NCBI GenBank assembly: GCA_014237465.1
Contig: JABZFM010000003.1
Span: 152,293 to 216,292 of the forward strand
From: Desulfobacteraceae bacterium
GTDB taxonomy: Bacteria > Desulfobacterota > Desulfobacteria > Desulfobacterales > Desulfosalsimonadaceae
Length of the DNA stretch: 64,000 bases
Direction: 5' to 3'
In this document: piece after piece, positions 54,424-63,919 of the stretch
Numbering within the stretch: position 1 is the stretch's first letter
How the letters are laid out: every line of letters starts with the position of its first letter
Notes under the pieces: model-generated
What the model was told of the DNA's origin: nothing
Databases searched by the model: none
What the model saw: only the letters and a program-made list of their open reading frames with translations
Translations under genes and position numbers: made by a program

Positions 54424-55596
54424 ATGGAAAAAGAATTTAAAATCGGAACCTATCTGTTTCATAAAGACCCTAATTTCAATTACCAGATGAACCGGTGGGT
54501 GGCTTTTGGGGGCCTGCCCGTAGATGTTGTTAAAAAAGCAGCTGAGAAAATCAAGACTCTCGAAGACTGGTGCAGAGAATTCCTGAAACTTGCTGAAACG
54601 GCTGAAGCCCAAAAGGACATTCTAAGGGCTGCGTTCTACTATCGTTGTGTTGATTTTTTCCTGCCGTATGATCATCCGCGAAAACAAGACATCTATGACC
54701 GTGTTGTTTTTCTGTTAAGACAATACCACGCGAACTATTTTAAAGAACGCCGGATAGAAGAGAATTATGTTTCTTATGGGTCAGGAAGACTTCCGGTATG
54801 GCATGCGCCATCCACACACGCCGGCAGTAAGGGAACGATTCTCTTTACAGGGGGATTTGACTGCATCAAAGAGGAGCTTGTCCCGATACTGATTTATTAT
54901 TCGGATGCGGGATATGATGTTTATTATTTCGAAGGCCCCGGTCAGGGGGAGACACTGGCCAAGGAGGGTATTCCCATGACCCATGAATGGGAAAAACCGG
55001 TGTCCGTCGTACTTGATTATTTTCAATTGGACGATGTCACCATCATAGGGCTTTCTCTCGGGGGATATCTTGCCCCCCGCGCCGCCATCTATGATAAACG
55101 GATACGCCGGATTGTGTCATGGGGAATCATGTATGATCTTTTTGATGTTGCGGTTTCAAGGAAAGGACTGTTCTTAGAGGGCCTTATGCGGGTTCTCTAC
55201 TTGTTGAATTTACCTTTCCTGATCAATGCCATCGTCAGGCTGAAGATGAAAACAGACCCTTACATCCACTGGGGAATTGACCACGGGATGCGGGTTTTGG
55301 GTGCGTCATCACCCGCCGGTTATTTTAGAGAATTGAAAAAGTATTCATTAAAGAAGATTGCCGCAAAGATCCAGCAGGATGTTTTACTGACCACAGGAAC
55401 CGAAGATCATTTTGTTCCGCTTTCCCACTATTATAAACTCTCAAAAGGCTTGAAAAATGCCAGATCCATCAGCGGAAGGATTTTTACGGCCCATGAATCA
55501 AGTGAAAATCATTGTCAATTCGGCAATATTGGTCTCACCCTAAAGGTGATATCCAACTGGATTGATTTCCAAAGTACGGCTTCAAACAGACCTTAG
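54424..55596 (+). CDS. Alpha/beta hydrolase of the DHPON hydrolase/FrsA-like type
   Basis: 390 residues with a helical N-terminal domain (to about residue 120) and an alpha/beta domain: GTILFTGGFDCIKEEL, YYFEGPGQGETLAKEG, nucleophile elbow IIGLSLGGYLAPRAA, TGTEDHFVPLSHY with the acid, and HESSENHCQFGN with the His. The PGQGE and SLGGYLAPRAA signatures are those of 2,6-dihydroxypseudooxynicotine hydrolase-like C-C bond hydrolases. AAAGGAATA precedes the ATG. Cotranscribed with the neighbours; the substrate is unknown. Confidence 0.85.
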   Translation: MEKEFKIGTYLFHKDPNFNYQMNRWVAFGGLPVDVVKKAAEKIKTLEDWCREFLKLAETAEAQKDILRAAFYYRCVDFFLPYDHPRKQDIYDRVVFLLRQYHANYFKERRIEENYVSYGSGRLPVWHAPSTHAGSKGTILFTGGFDCIKEELVPILIYYSDAGYDVYYFEGPGQGETLAKEGIPMTHEWEKPVSVVLDYFQLDDVTIIGLSLGGYLAPRAAIYDKRIRRIVSWGIMYDLFDVAVSRKGLFLEGLMRVLYLLNLPFLINAIVRLKMKTDPYIHWGIDHGMRVLGASSPAGYFRELKKYSLKKIAAKIQQDVLLTTGTEDHFVPLSHYYKLSKGLKNARSISGRIFTAHESSENHCQFGNIGLTLKVISNWIDFQSTASNRP

Positions 55597-55696
55597 AAAG
55601 CGAAAAATAGAGTTACCATTATATGCCCATGATTTAATATCAGAACTCGAGGGCAAAAGCAGCAATGTCTTATTTCACAAATAGAAGGAAAAGAAC

Positions 55697-57064
55697 ATGT
55701 CAAACTTAAGCGTCGATTTCTCAGGCCTAAAACTGAAGAACCCTCTGATCGCCTCAGCGGGTCCCATTACCACCAATATTGAATCTGTTAAAAGATTAAT
55801 TGATTCGGGCATTGCGGCCATTGTCACGAAAACAGGTTTTGTAAAAAAGGAATATGAAAAATGGGTCGGCAGAAAGAACATTTTCCCATATAAACCGGTG
55901 TTTAAATATCAAAGCCTTAAAAACGGAAGACTCCTGTCTCTGCCTACGCTTTCCGATATACCTGTTACAGAAATGGCCAAACGTGTGGAAAAGATGAAAA
56001 AATTAAATATACCGGTAATCGGAAGCATTATGGGCCTGTCGCCCGAAGGATATCGGGAAAGTGCAAAAATACTTGCCGAATCAGGAGCAGACGCCATTGA
56101 ACTTGATCTTTGCTGTACCATGCCTGAATTCACAACAACATACAAATATGCCGGCCAGAATGTAAATTTTTATCCCAAAAAATACGCCCACCTCCTTGCG
56201 GCAGTCAAAGACAGTGTCTCCATACCGGTGGGTGCGAAGTCGACAGTGTCATTATATATGTACGGAAAAATATTTGAAGGGTTGATAAGGGCAAAACTAA
56301 AAAACAGCCTGCCGGATTTCATAACTTTGGTGGGACAACTGGACCAGAATCCGGGCGTAAGCATGGAAACCCTTGAGCCTCTGATACCCCACATACCCAC
56401 ATTCGGATGGCAGGGAACGCTATCCGGGTTAACGTATTCGGCTCTGGCAACATTCAGCAGCGCCCTTGGCATCAGAACGCCAACTCTTTCAGCATCCGGA
56501 GGGATACGGGATTATGAAGGGGTAATACAATCCATGGCACTTGGCGCAACAACGGTGCAATTCCAGACGGTTATTCTGGACAAAGGCCCAAAAGTCATTT
56601 CTAAAATTCTTGATAAACTTAACGCTCACCTTGAGTCAAAAGGCATAACCAGTATCAACAACATTATCGGTATTGCCAGCAGGCAATATATACCGTCCCT
56701 CCTTCTCGGCAAATTCATGCGGGAACGGGACACGCTTTTCGGGACCATGCATGCCGTTGTTTCAAGCAAAGACTGCAATGGCTGCGGCATTTGCGAAAGC
56801 GTATGCACCGAGGCAGCGGTTTTAATGAATGAAAAAAAGGCAGAGATTATTCAAAGCAGATGCCGGGCATGTAACCTCTGTATTCTCAAATGCCCGCAGG
56901 AAGCGATCTCCATGGAGAATATAGAGCGATTAGATCAACTTATTGAGCGATACAAACAGACCGAAAGCTCAAAATCCTTTAAAACATTCATGCAGAAAAA
57001 CAAAATCGGGTTTCTCGACAAGATAATGATTTATAAAAATCTAAAGGAATGGGGGCTCGCATAA
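55697..57064 (+). CDS. Dihydroorotate dehydrogenase-like (PreA-type) flavoprotein with C-terminal ferredoxin domain
   Basis: 455 residues: FMN-binding TIM barrel (VDFSGLKLKNPLIASAGP, IGSIMGLSPEGYRESA, TPTLSASGGIRDYEGV) followed by two [4Fe-4S] motifs DCNGCGICESVCTEAAV and RCRACNLCILKCPQEAI. The layout is that of PreA, the catalytic subunit of dihydropyrimidine dehydrogenase, but the active-site loop reads LDLCCTMPEF instead of LNLSCPHG/NLSCPN, so pyrimidines may not be the substrate. No PreT partner is adjacent. Likely a ferredoxin-linked C=C reductase or oxidase of the MarR cluster. Confidence 0.85.
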   Translation: MSNLSVDFSGLKLKNPLIASAGPITTNIESVKRLIDSGIAAIVTKTGFVKKEYEKWVGRKNIFPYKPVFKYQSLKNGRLLSLPTLSDIPVTEMAKRVEKMKKLNIPVIGSIMGLSPEGYRESAKILAESGADAIELDLCCTMPEFTTTYKYAGQNVNFYPKKYAHLLAAVKDSVSIPVGAKSTVSLYMYGKIFEGLIRAKLKNSLPDFITLVGQLDQNPGVSMETLEPLIPHIPTFGWQGTLSGLTYSALATFSSALGIRTPTLSASGGIRDYEGVIQSMALGATTVQFQTVILDKGPKVISKILDKLNAHLESKGITSINNIIGIASRQYIPSLLLGKFMRERDTLFGTMHAVVSSKDCNGCGICESVCTEAAVLMNEKKAEIIQSRCRACNLCILKCPQEAISMENIERLDQLIERYKQTESSKSFKTFMQKNKIGFLDKIMIYKNLKEWGLA

Positions 57065-57178
57065 GCGTTGCGCATGGGGAGAAACTATATTTAAAGATAT
57101 CTTCTTGAAAATATAGCTAATACATACAGTTTACTAAAATAAATTTGGCAGAACTTAAAGAAAAGAAAGGAGTTTGAT

Positions 57179-58099
57179 ATGAAAGTAATCGATATGCACA
57201 TACATGTTTTCCCGGATGATGTGGTTGATGACTATATCGAGAATTACTCACAGCACAGTAAGCTTAAAGCTGCCTGCAGACCCACCCTGCCGACTCTTTT
57301 TGAAGAATATAAAGATTTTGATGTTTTAAAATATGTCATTCTGCAGGAATGGGAAAGCACAAAACCCTTTGATTCTGAAAACCTTCGATTTGCCGCTGAA
57401 TCTGACCGGTATTATACAAAATGCTATTTTTATACTTTTAATCAATGGCTTGGAAAAATACAAAAGGAAAATGACAACCTGATATGCTTTGGCGGTGTTC
57501 ACCCGGATGATCCGGATTATGTGGCGGAATTTGAAAAAATGGAAAACCAATACGGTCTTTCGGGCATGAAGCTGGTTCCGTGCATGCAGCATTTTTTTCT
57601 AAACGACAGAAGGCTTTTCCCAGTGTATGAAAAGGCTGAGGCGTCAGGGATGCCGATACTTGTTCATACCGGCGGCGATCCCATTCCCGGTCGGGAAGTA
57701 TACGGCCACCCGAGGGACATAGATGAGGTTGCCTCGACATTTCCCGATCTCACCATCATCATGGCACACATGGGAATTCCGTTTTTTGAAGAAACAAAAG
57801 AAATTTTAAAAAAGCATAAAAATGTTTTCACGGATATCGCCTTTTCAGTTGTCTATGACGATGTTCTGTCATTTTCAGAACAACACGACATTGATGCATC
57901 TTTTTTAACATATGAATTCTGGAATGAAACCCTGTCATCATTAATAAAGGACTTCGGATATGAAAAGGTACTGTTCGGCAGTGATTTTCCATTCATAAAG
58001 CCATCGAGGGCTATTAAGGCGTTTCTTGATCTGGACATATCCGATGATGGCAAAGAGATGATTTTGTGGAAAAATGCCAGTGAACTGCTCAAAATTTAA
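57179..58099 (+). CDS. Amidohydrolase-family (TIM-barrel, amidohydrolase_2) protein
   Basis: 306 residues. Metal ligands: DMHIHVFPDD, ILVHTGGDPIPG, IIMAHMGIPF and FGSDFPF, the D-x-H-x-H / H / H / D set of the ACMSD-like amidohydrolase_2 family, which includes decarboxylases and C-C hydrolases of aromatic and other ring compounds. GAAAGGAG precedes the ATG. Last gene of the MarR cluster, 114 bases behind the PreA-like gene. Substrate unknown. Confidence 0.88.
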   Translation: MKVIDMHIHVFPDDVVDDYIENYSQHSKLKAACRPTLPTLFEEYKDFDVLKYVILQEWESTKPFDSENLRFAAESDRYYTKCYFYTFNQWLGKIQKENDNLICFGGVHPDDPDYVAEFEKMENQYGLSGMKLVPCMQHFFLNDRRLFPVYEKAEASGMPILVHTGGDPIPGREVYGHPRDIDEVASTFPDLTIIMAHMGIPFFEETKEILKKHKNVFTDIAFSVVYDDVLSFSEQHDIDASFLTYEFWNETLSSLIKDFGYEKVLFGSDFPFIKPSRAIKAFLDLDISDDGKEMILWKNASELLKI

Positions 58100-58235
58100 G
58101 ATGCCACATAACACTCTGTGATCTATGCGGTAAAAAAACTTTTTCAAAATACAAAAAAAGACTTTCCTTTTTGATTAAAATCGGGTAATAATTATTGGTT
58201 TAAAAATTTGATGTTCCTGTAGAAAGTCAGATTCG

Positions 58236-58375
58236 GATGGCAAAGAAAAAAGCTCCACCAATCTTATAAAAATTGGCAAGGCGCACAAATTCTGAGGAAT
58301 GAGGCGTAGTTATCCTACTCCGCAGTGACGAAGAATGCAGTGCAACACAGAATTTGGACTTTATGCGAAGCCATC
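58236..58375 (-). repeat. Dispersed palindromic repeat, family A, copy A5
   Basis: 140 bases with GATGGC...GCCATC ends, same orientation as A3 and A4. It is the copy closest to A3 in sequence (AAAGCTCCACCAATCTTATAAA; GGCAAGGCGCACAAATTCTG; GACGAAGAATGCAGTGCAAC, given as separate blocks). It lies in a 419-base gap between the amidohydrolase and typA genes; the rest of that gap shows nothing. Confidence 0.82.
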
Positions 58376-58518
58376 AAGGATATGCATCATTTAAAAAACA
58401 ACCCGTCGTGTCACACATGACGGGTTTCGTAGTTTAAAAAAACATTAACAACCGGCAACCTGCTTAACAAGATAACAGACGCCGGACAAACAAATCTTAA
58501 TCGATTGATTTTTGAAAA

Positions 58519-60351
58519 ATGGAAAAAATACAAAATACATCCGTCAGAAACATTGCCATCATTGCCCATGTTGATCATGGCAAAACCACCCTGGTGGATG
58601 CCATGTTTAAACAGAGCGGACTGTTCCGGGAAGGCCAGGCGGTTGACGAGCGCCTCATGGACAGCATGGATCTTGAAAGGGAACGGGGCATTACCATTGC
58701 CGCCAAGAACTGCGCCATCAACTGGAACGGCACCAAAGTCAATATCATCGACACCCCGGGCCATGCGGATTTCGGCGGTGAAGTGGAACGTGCACTGTCT
58801 ATGGCTGACGGGGCTATCCTCCTGGTGGACGCTTCCGAAGGCCCCTTGCCCCAGACCCGTTTTGTTCTGGACAAGGCCCTGAAAAACGGGCTTAAAATCA
58901 TCGTGGTCATCAACAAAATCGACCGGGACGATGCCCGCCCCGCGGAAGTTTTAGATGAGGTTTACAGCCTTCTCATCGACCTGGACGCAACCGATGAACA
59001 GATCGAGTTCCCCTATCTCTATGCGGTCGGCAGACAGGGAATTGCCATGAAATCTCCGGAGGAAACGGGAAAAAATCTCCACCTGCTCATGGACATGATC
59101 ATAGATGAAATTCCCGCACCGGTTTCCGATAAAGACGAGCCATTCCAGATGCTGGTTTCCGACTTGAGCTATTCGGATTACCTCGGCCGTCTTGCCATCG
59201 GCAAGGTGATCAACGGGTCGGTGGCATCCAAAAAGGACCTGGTCTGTATCCAGAAAGACGGCCGCCAGATCCCTTTGAAAGTGTCCAAGCTCCAGGTTTA
59301 CAGCGGCCTGGGCCTAAAAGACGCCGAGGAAGTCAATGCCGGTGATATCATCGTTCTTTCCGGCATCGAAGATGTACACATCGGCGACACCATCTGCACC
59401 GGTGAAAACCCGAAAGCCCTGCCCCGGATACTGGTGGATGAACCCACGGTTTTCATGAATTTTACCAATAACACCTCCCCCCTTGCCGGCAGAGACGGCA
59501 AACTGATGCAGGCCAGCAAAATACGTGACCGGCTGATCAAGGAATGCCTCATGAATGTTTCCATGCAGGTGGAAAAATCCGAAGACAAGGAAAGCTTTAT
59601 TGTCAAAGGGCGGGGCGAATTCCAGATGGCGATTTTGATTGAAACCATGCGCCGTGAAGGATTTGAGCTCTGCGTGGGCCGGCCCCAGGTCATTTACCGG
59701 TATGACAATGGAAAAAAACTCGAGCCTGTTGAAAACCTGCTGATTAACTGTGAAGCGGTCTACAGCGGGAATGTAACTGAAAAACTGCTGAAAAGAAAAG
59801 GGAGCCTGACCCGCATGGGACACCGGGATAATGGCCGGGTTCGCCTGGAATTCTCCGTTCCCTCCCGGGCACTTATTGGGTACCGGGATGAATTTCTGAC
59901 CGACACCCACGGCACCGGCATCATGAACTCCTCTTTTGCGGGCTATGAAAAATACCGGGGGGATTTTCCCAGCCGGTTTACCGGCAGCCTGGTGTCAGAC
60001 CGCCAGGGCAAGGCCGTGCCCTTTGCCCTGTTTAACTTGGAAGCCCGGGGAACATTGTTTACCCAGCCCGGCGACGATGTATATGAAGGCGTGGTCATTG
60101 GGGAACACAGTCGGGGCAATGACTTAAATGTCAACCCCTGCAAAACCAAAAACCTGACCAACATGCGGGCATCCGGCAAAGACGATGCCGTTATTCTGAC
60201 TCCGGTGCTTCCCATGACCCTGGAAAAAGCCATCCAGTTTATAGGCGACGATGAAATGGTGGAGGTCACGCCTAAAATTATCCGGTTAAGAAAAACCATT
60301 CTGTCCGCCCACGGTCGGAAAGTGGTATTACGGCAGGGAGCAGCAGCATAG
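58519..60351 (+). CDS. typA: GTP-binding protein TypA/BipA
   Basis: 610-residue ribosome-associated translational GTPase important under stress and in 50S assembly. G domain: IIAHVDHGKTTLVDAMFKQ (G1), ERGITIAAKN (G2), DTPGHADFGGEVERA (G3), NKIDRDDARP (G4); then EF-G-like domains II, III and V and the BipA-specific C-terminal domain (LFNLEARGTLFTQPGDDVYEG, NPCKTKNLTNMRASGKDDAV). Weak ribosome site before ATG 58519. Confidence 0.97.
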   Translation: MEKIQNTSVRNIAIIAHVDHGKTTLVDAMFKQSGLFREGQAVDERLMDSMDLERERGITIAAKNCAINWNGTKVNIIDTPGHADFGGEVERALSMADGAILLVDASEGPLPQTRFVLDKALKNGLKIIVVINKIDRDDARPAEVLDEVYSLLIDLDATDEQIEFPYLYAVGRQGIAMKSPEETGKNLHLLMDMIIDEIPAPVSDKDEPFQMLVSDLSYSDYLGRLAIGKVINGSVASKKDLVCIQKDGRQIPLKVSKLQVYSGLGLKDAEEVNAGDIIVLSGIEDVHIGDTICTGENPKALPRILVDEPTVFMNFTNNTSPLAGRDGKLMQASKIRDRLIKECLMNVSMQVEKSEDKESFIVKGRGEFQMAILIETMRREGFELCVGRPQVIYRYDNGKKLEPVENLLINCEAVYSGNVTEKLLKRKGSLTRMGHRDNGRVRLEFSVPSRALIGYRDEFLTDTHGTGIMNSSFAGYEKYRGDFPSRFTGSLVSDRQGKAVPFALFNLEARGTLFTQPGDDVYEGVVIGEHSRGNDLNVNPCKTKNLTNMRASGKDDAVILTPVLPMTLEKAIQFIGDDEMVEVTPKIIRLRKTILSAHGRKVVLRQGAAA

Positions 60352-60366
60352 CCCGATTCAAATGCC

Positions 60367-60452
60367 TGATTCGCCCATTTGCTGTGTTATAAAGAGTTCG
60401 CAGTATAAAAACATACAGCTTCACCCTTTATGCCTTGCAAATGAACGAATCA
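60367..60452 (+). repeat. Dispersed palindromic repeat, family C, copy C3
   Basis: 86 bases, TGATTCGCCCATTTGC...GCAAATGAACGAATCA, same orientation as C1. It begins 15 bases after the typA stop. Confidence 0.84.
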
Positions 60453-60507
60453 AACATTTGATAAAAACATAACATATGATTTTTTTCATAATAGAGAATA
60501 GAAATTA

Positions 60508-62256
60508 ATGAGTTTTGAAAATTTAGGTTTAACCGACCATATATTAAAAGCCGTCCGGAAAATGGGGTTTGCTGATCCGACCCTGATCCAGGAAAAAGTA
60601 ATCCCTGAGATTATTAACGGCGACAGGGACCTGGTGGGCCTTGCCCAGACCGGAACCGGAAAAACAGCGGCTTTCGGGCTTCCCATGATCCAGTTGATTA
60701 ATTTTAATGCCCCCCATACCCAGGGAGTTGTCATATGCCCCACCCGCGAGCTTTGCATCCAGATTTCCGGTGATTTCAAGGAATTTTCCCGGTATATCAA
60801 GGGGGCAAAAATCGTTTCCGTCTACGGCGGCGCCAGTATTGAAAACCAGATCCGGCAGATTAAAAAAGGGGCCCATGTTATTGTAGCCACCCCGGGCAGA
60901 CTGCTGGACCTGATCAAGCGGAAAGTGGTCAAAATTTCAAACGTATCCTTTGTGGTGTTGGATGAAGCGGATGAAATGCTGAACATGGGGTTCCAGGAAG
61001 ATCTGGACGCCATTTTAAGCAAAACACCGGACGATAAACGTACCTGGCTGTTTTCAGCCACCATGCCGAAAGCCGTGGTCAAAATCGCGGCCAGCTATAT
61101 GAACGATTATGTTGAAATCACGGCCGGTAAACGCAACAGCGTTGCCCAGAATATCGCGCACACCAATTATGTGGTGCTGGAAAAAGACAGATACCCGGCC
61201 TTGAAACGGATTATCGATTATTACCCGGACATTTACGGCCTGATCTTCTGCCGGACCCGGAACGAAACCCGGCAGGTATCTGAAAAGCTGATGAAAGACG
61301 GCTACAACGCGGAAGCCCTTCACGGCGAACTTTCCCAGGCCCAGCGGGACAATGTCATGCAGAAATTCAGAAGCAAAAGCATCCAGCTCCTGGTGGCAAC
61401 CGATGTGGCGGCCCGGGGACTGGATGTGGACGATATTTCCCATGTCATTAACTACAATTTTCCGGATGAGGCGGAAATCTATACCCACCGGAGCGGCAGG
61501 ACCGCCCGGGCAGGCAAATCCGGGATTTCCATTGTCCTGATGAATACGCGGGAACGGCGGAGGCTGGCGGAAGTGGAGCGCAGGGCCGGCATCCGGTTCA
61601 ATTACGCCAAGGTGCCCACCGGGTCTGCCATTTGCGAAAAACAGCTGTATGCCATGGTCAGCAAGCTGGTCACCGTTGACATCAACCACGAAGACGTCGG
61701 TAAATTCCTGGCCCCGGTTTATGAAACCCTGGCCGAACTGCCCAAGGAAGAACTGATCCAGCGGTTTATTTCCATTGAGTTCAACCGGTTTCTGGATTAT
61801 TATAAGGGTGCCAAAGACATCAATATCAGCAGCAAGCCCACCAGCAAGCCCGGGGCGAAGAAAAAAATCGGGGAAAAAAGGTTTTCCAAAGATAAAAACG
61901 GTTCATTTAAAGACAACGGCCGCCGCAAAAACTATGGTCCCCGAAAAGAGAACGGCTCCCGCAAAGATAATGGCCGCCGCAAAAACGGTGATACCCGAAG
62001 TTTTTTCATCAATGTCGGCCAACTGGACAATATCCAGAAAGGCGCCATTGCGCGGCTGCTGTGCGATCACTCGGGCATCAGTAACGCTCAGATCGGTAAA
62101 ATTGAAATTTTAAGAGAATTTTCATTTTTTGAAATTGACACCCATGTGGCCGATACAGTGCTCAAATCAATGAAACACGCAAAACTGGACGGCCGGGACG
62201 TGATGGTGCAGCTGGCACAGAGACGAAAACCCAGGCCCAAGCAAAAAAAACGTTAA
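60508..62256 (+). CDS. deaD: DEAD-box RNA helicase (DeaD/CsdA type)
   Basis: 582 residues. Q-motif region GFADPTLIQEKVIPEI, Walker A AQTGTGKTAAFGLP, PTRELCIQI, DEAD box VLDEADEMLNMGF, SAT LFSATMPKAV, and helicase C motifs RGLDVDDISHVINYN and HRSGRTARAGKSG. The C-terminus has a basic N/R/K/D/G-rich linker with tandem KENGSRKDNGRRKNG units, then a DbpA-type RNA-binding domain (SFFINVGQLDNIQKGAIARL). Ribosome remodelling and cold adaptation are the usual roles, consistent with the RRM-protein gene behind it. Confidence 0.96.
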   Translation: MSFENLGLTDHILKAVRKMGFADPTLIQEKVIPEIINGDRDLVGLAQTGTGKTAAFGLPMIQLINFNAPHTQGVVICPTRELCIQISGDFKEFSRYIKGAKIVSVYGGASIENQIRQIKKGAHVIVATPGRLLDLIKRKVVKISNVSFVVLDEADEMLNMGFQEDLDAILSKTPDDKRTWLFSATMPKAVVKIAASYMNDYVEITAGKRNSVAQNIAHTNYVVLEKDRYPALKRIIDYYPDIYGLIFCRTRNETRQVSEKLMKDGYNAEALHGELSQAQRDNVMQKFRSKSIQLLVATDVAARGLDVDDISHVINYNFPDEAEIYTHRSGRTARAGKSGISIVLMNTRERRRLAEVERRAGIRFNYAKVPTGSAICEKQLYAMVSKLVTVDINHEDVGKFLAPVYETLAELPKEELIQRFISIEFNRFLDYYKGAKDINISSKPTSKPGAKKKIGEKRFSKDKNGSFKDNGRRKNYGPRKENGSRKDNGRRKNGDTRSFFINVGQLDNIQKGAIARLLCDHSGISNAQIGKIEILREFSFFEIDTHVADTVLKSMKHAKLDGRDVMVQLAQRRKPRPKQKKR

Positions 62257-62518
62257 AAACCTCGGATCAGGTCCGATGGCTTCGTTGCCTTGCCCCCAAA
62301 CCTGCTTCAAGGTTTTAAAACCACATATAATATTTTTTATACCCGGATCTGCCATAAGCACATCCGGACCGGGCAGTTTCCGGATATGATGTATTACCAT
62401 CACGAAAACTGCCGACATATATAAAAGCCAATCTTTGGCTGATCGCTTTCCGTTAATTGTGTGGCTGGTTATCGGACAGCGCTTTCTCGATCATGCCACA
62501 CACGTAAAGGAGAGTCAT

Positions 62519-62797
62519 ATGAACATGTATATTGGGAACCTTGCCTACAACGTCACGGAAGAAGATCTGACCGAAGCTTTTTCGGAATTTGGAACCGTTG
62601 AAAGTGTCAATATTATAAAAGACCGTTTTTCAGGCCAGTCAAAAGGCTTTGGTTTTGTGGATATGCCGGATAACTCGGAAGCAGATAAGGCCATCAAGGC
62701 ATTAAACGGCACTGACTTCAAGGGCCGGGACATCAAAGTCAACCAGGCCAACCAGAAACCTCGCGGGAAAAAAACAAACCGCCGGCCGAGATATTAA
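62519..62797 (+). CDS. RRM-domain RNA-binding protein
   Basis: 92-residue glycine-poor RRM protein: RNP2 MYIGNLAYNVTEEDL, RNP1 KGFGFVDMP, then KALNGTDFKGRDIKVNQA and a basic tail KPRGKKTNRRPRY. Cold-inducible type, widespread in delta-proteobacteria and cyanobacteria. ATG 62519 follows AAAGGAGAG; the upstream frame (from 62435) lies in a long untranslated region. Adjacent to the helicase gene, so the two may act together on RNA. Confidence 0.95.
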   Translation: MNMYIGNLAYNVTEEDLTEAFSEFGTVESVNIIKDRFSGQSKGFGFVDMPDNSEADKAIKALNGTDFKGRDIKVNQANQKPRGKKTNRRPRY

Positions 62798-62890
62798 TTT
62801 TAATTTAAAAACCATCGGACCCGGAATTTTTAGCTCTTTTGCCGGTTTTACGGCAAAGGCCCCAAAAAACTCCGGTTCATGAAAAACTAT

Positions 62891-62932
62891 AAAAGACCGC
62901 CAATTCGTTAACTCGGGACTGGCGGTCTTTTT
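62891..62932 (+). terminator. Intrinsic terminator after the RRM gene
   Basis: AAAAGACCGCCA (62891-62902), 17-base loop, TGGCGGTCTTTT (62920-62931) followed by TTGTTTTTTT. Confidence 0.92.
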
Positions 62933-63049
62933 GTTTTTTTGCTATGTTGATTTATTGAAAATAAAAAAATACATGCGATGGCGATGCTAATAGTTCACAT
63001 TGCTAAAATGATAAAATGAAAAAAATGCAATTTTTTTCAGGAGAGATTT

Positions 63050-63835
63050 ATGGAAACAGTCTTCACTATCGACAACCTGATCACCCTCGGCCTGCTCACC
63101 CTGCTCCAGGCGGTCCTGGGATTTGATAACCTGCTTTACATCTCCATTGAATCCAAACGCGCACCCGCCGAAAAACAGGCCATGGTCCGGCGATTGGGCA
63201 TTGGGATCGCCGTAATTCTTCGCATCATCCTCCTGTTTGCCCTCATGAAGGTGATTTCGTATTTCAAGGACCCGCTCTTCGCCCTTCACGTCAAAAACAT
63301 CCTGCACAGCAGCTTCAACCTCCACAGCCTGGTGGTTTTGCTGGGCGGCGGGTTTATCATCTATACCGCGACCCGGGAAATCCTTCACATGATGAGTATA
63401 GAGGACATGGAAGCAGAAGATCGAAAGTCCCAATCCACGGGGCTTGTCATATTCTGGATTGTATCCATGAATGTGGTATTCTCGTTTGATTCCATTTTAA
63501 GTGCGATGGCCCTGAGCGACGTATTCTGGGTCATGGCGGTTGCCATCATTGCCGGCGGCGTGCTGATGATTTGGTTAGCGGACCGGGTAGCCCTGTTTCT
63601 GCAAAAAAACCGGATGTATGAAGTCCTGGGCCTGTTCATCCTGTTCGTGGTGGGCATCATGCTCGTAACCGAAGGCGGCCACCTGGCCCACCTGCGCTTC
63701 TTCGGCCATGAAGTCATCCCCATGAGCAAAGCCACCTTTTATTTTGTGATCAGCGTGCTGGTCCTCACGGATTTTGTCCAGGGCCGGTACCAGAAAAAAC
63801 TGATGAGGATGAAGGAACTGAAGATCAAATCTTAG
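63050..63835 (+). CDS. terC: TerC-family integral membrane protein
   Basis: 261 residues with about seven transmembrane helices. GFDNLLYISIESKRAPAEKQ and NVVFSFDSILSAMALSD carry the paired acidic residues in membrane segments (FDN and FDS) typical of TerC/Alx family, linked to metal (Mn) export or membrane protein metalation. TTCAGGAGA precedes the ATG. Confidence 0.92.
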   Translation: METVFTIDNLITLGLLTLLQAVLGFDNLLYISIESKRAPAEKQAMVRRLGIGIAVILRIILLFALMKVISYFKDPLFALHVKNILHSSFNLHSLVVLLGGGFIIYTATREILHMMSIEDMEAEDRKSQSTGLVIFWIVSMNVVFSFDSILSAMALSDVFWVMAVAIIAGGVLMIWLADRVALFLQKNRMYEVLGLFILFVVGIMLVTEGGHLAHLRFFGHEVIPMSKATFYFVISVLVLTDFVQGRYQKKLMRMKELKIKS

Positions 63836-63919
63836 TCGCCGGAAATTTAGGAAATTTAGGGACGTCCTTAAATAATTAAATAACTTGACGCAAACAGTCA
63901 TTCCTGATAATCAGCAGGT

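Noticed and set aside
3807..60452. Families A-C as CRISPR or attachment sites
   Set aside because: Copies are dispersed, palindromic and not regularly spaced; no integrase or cas genes are present.
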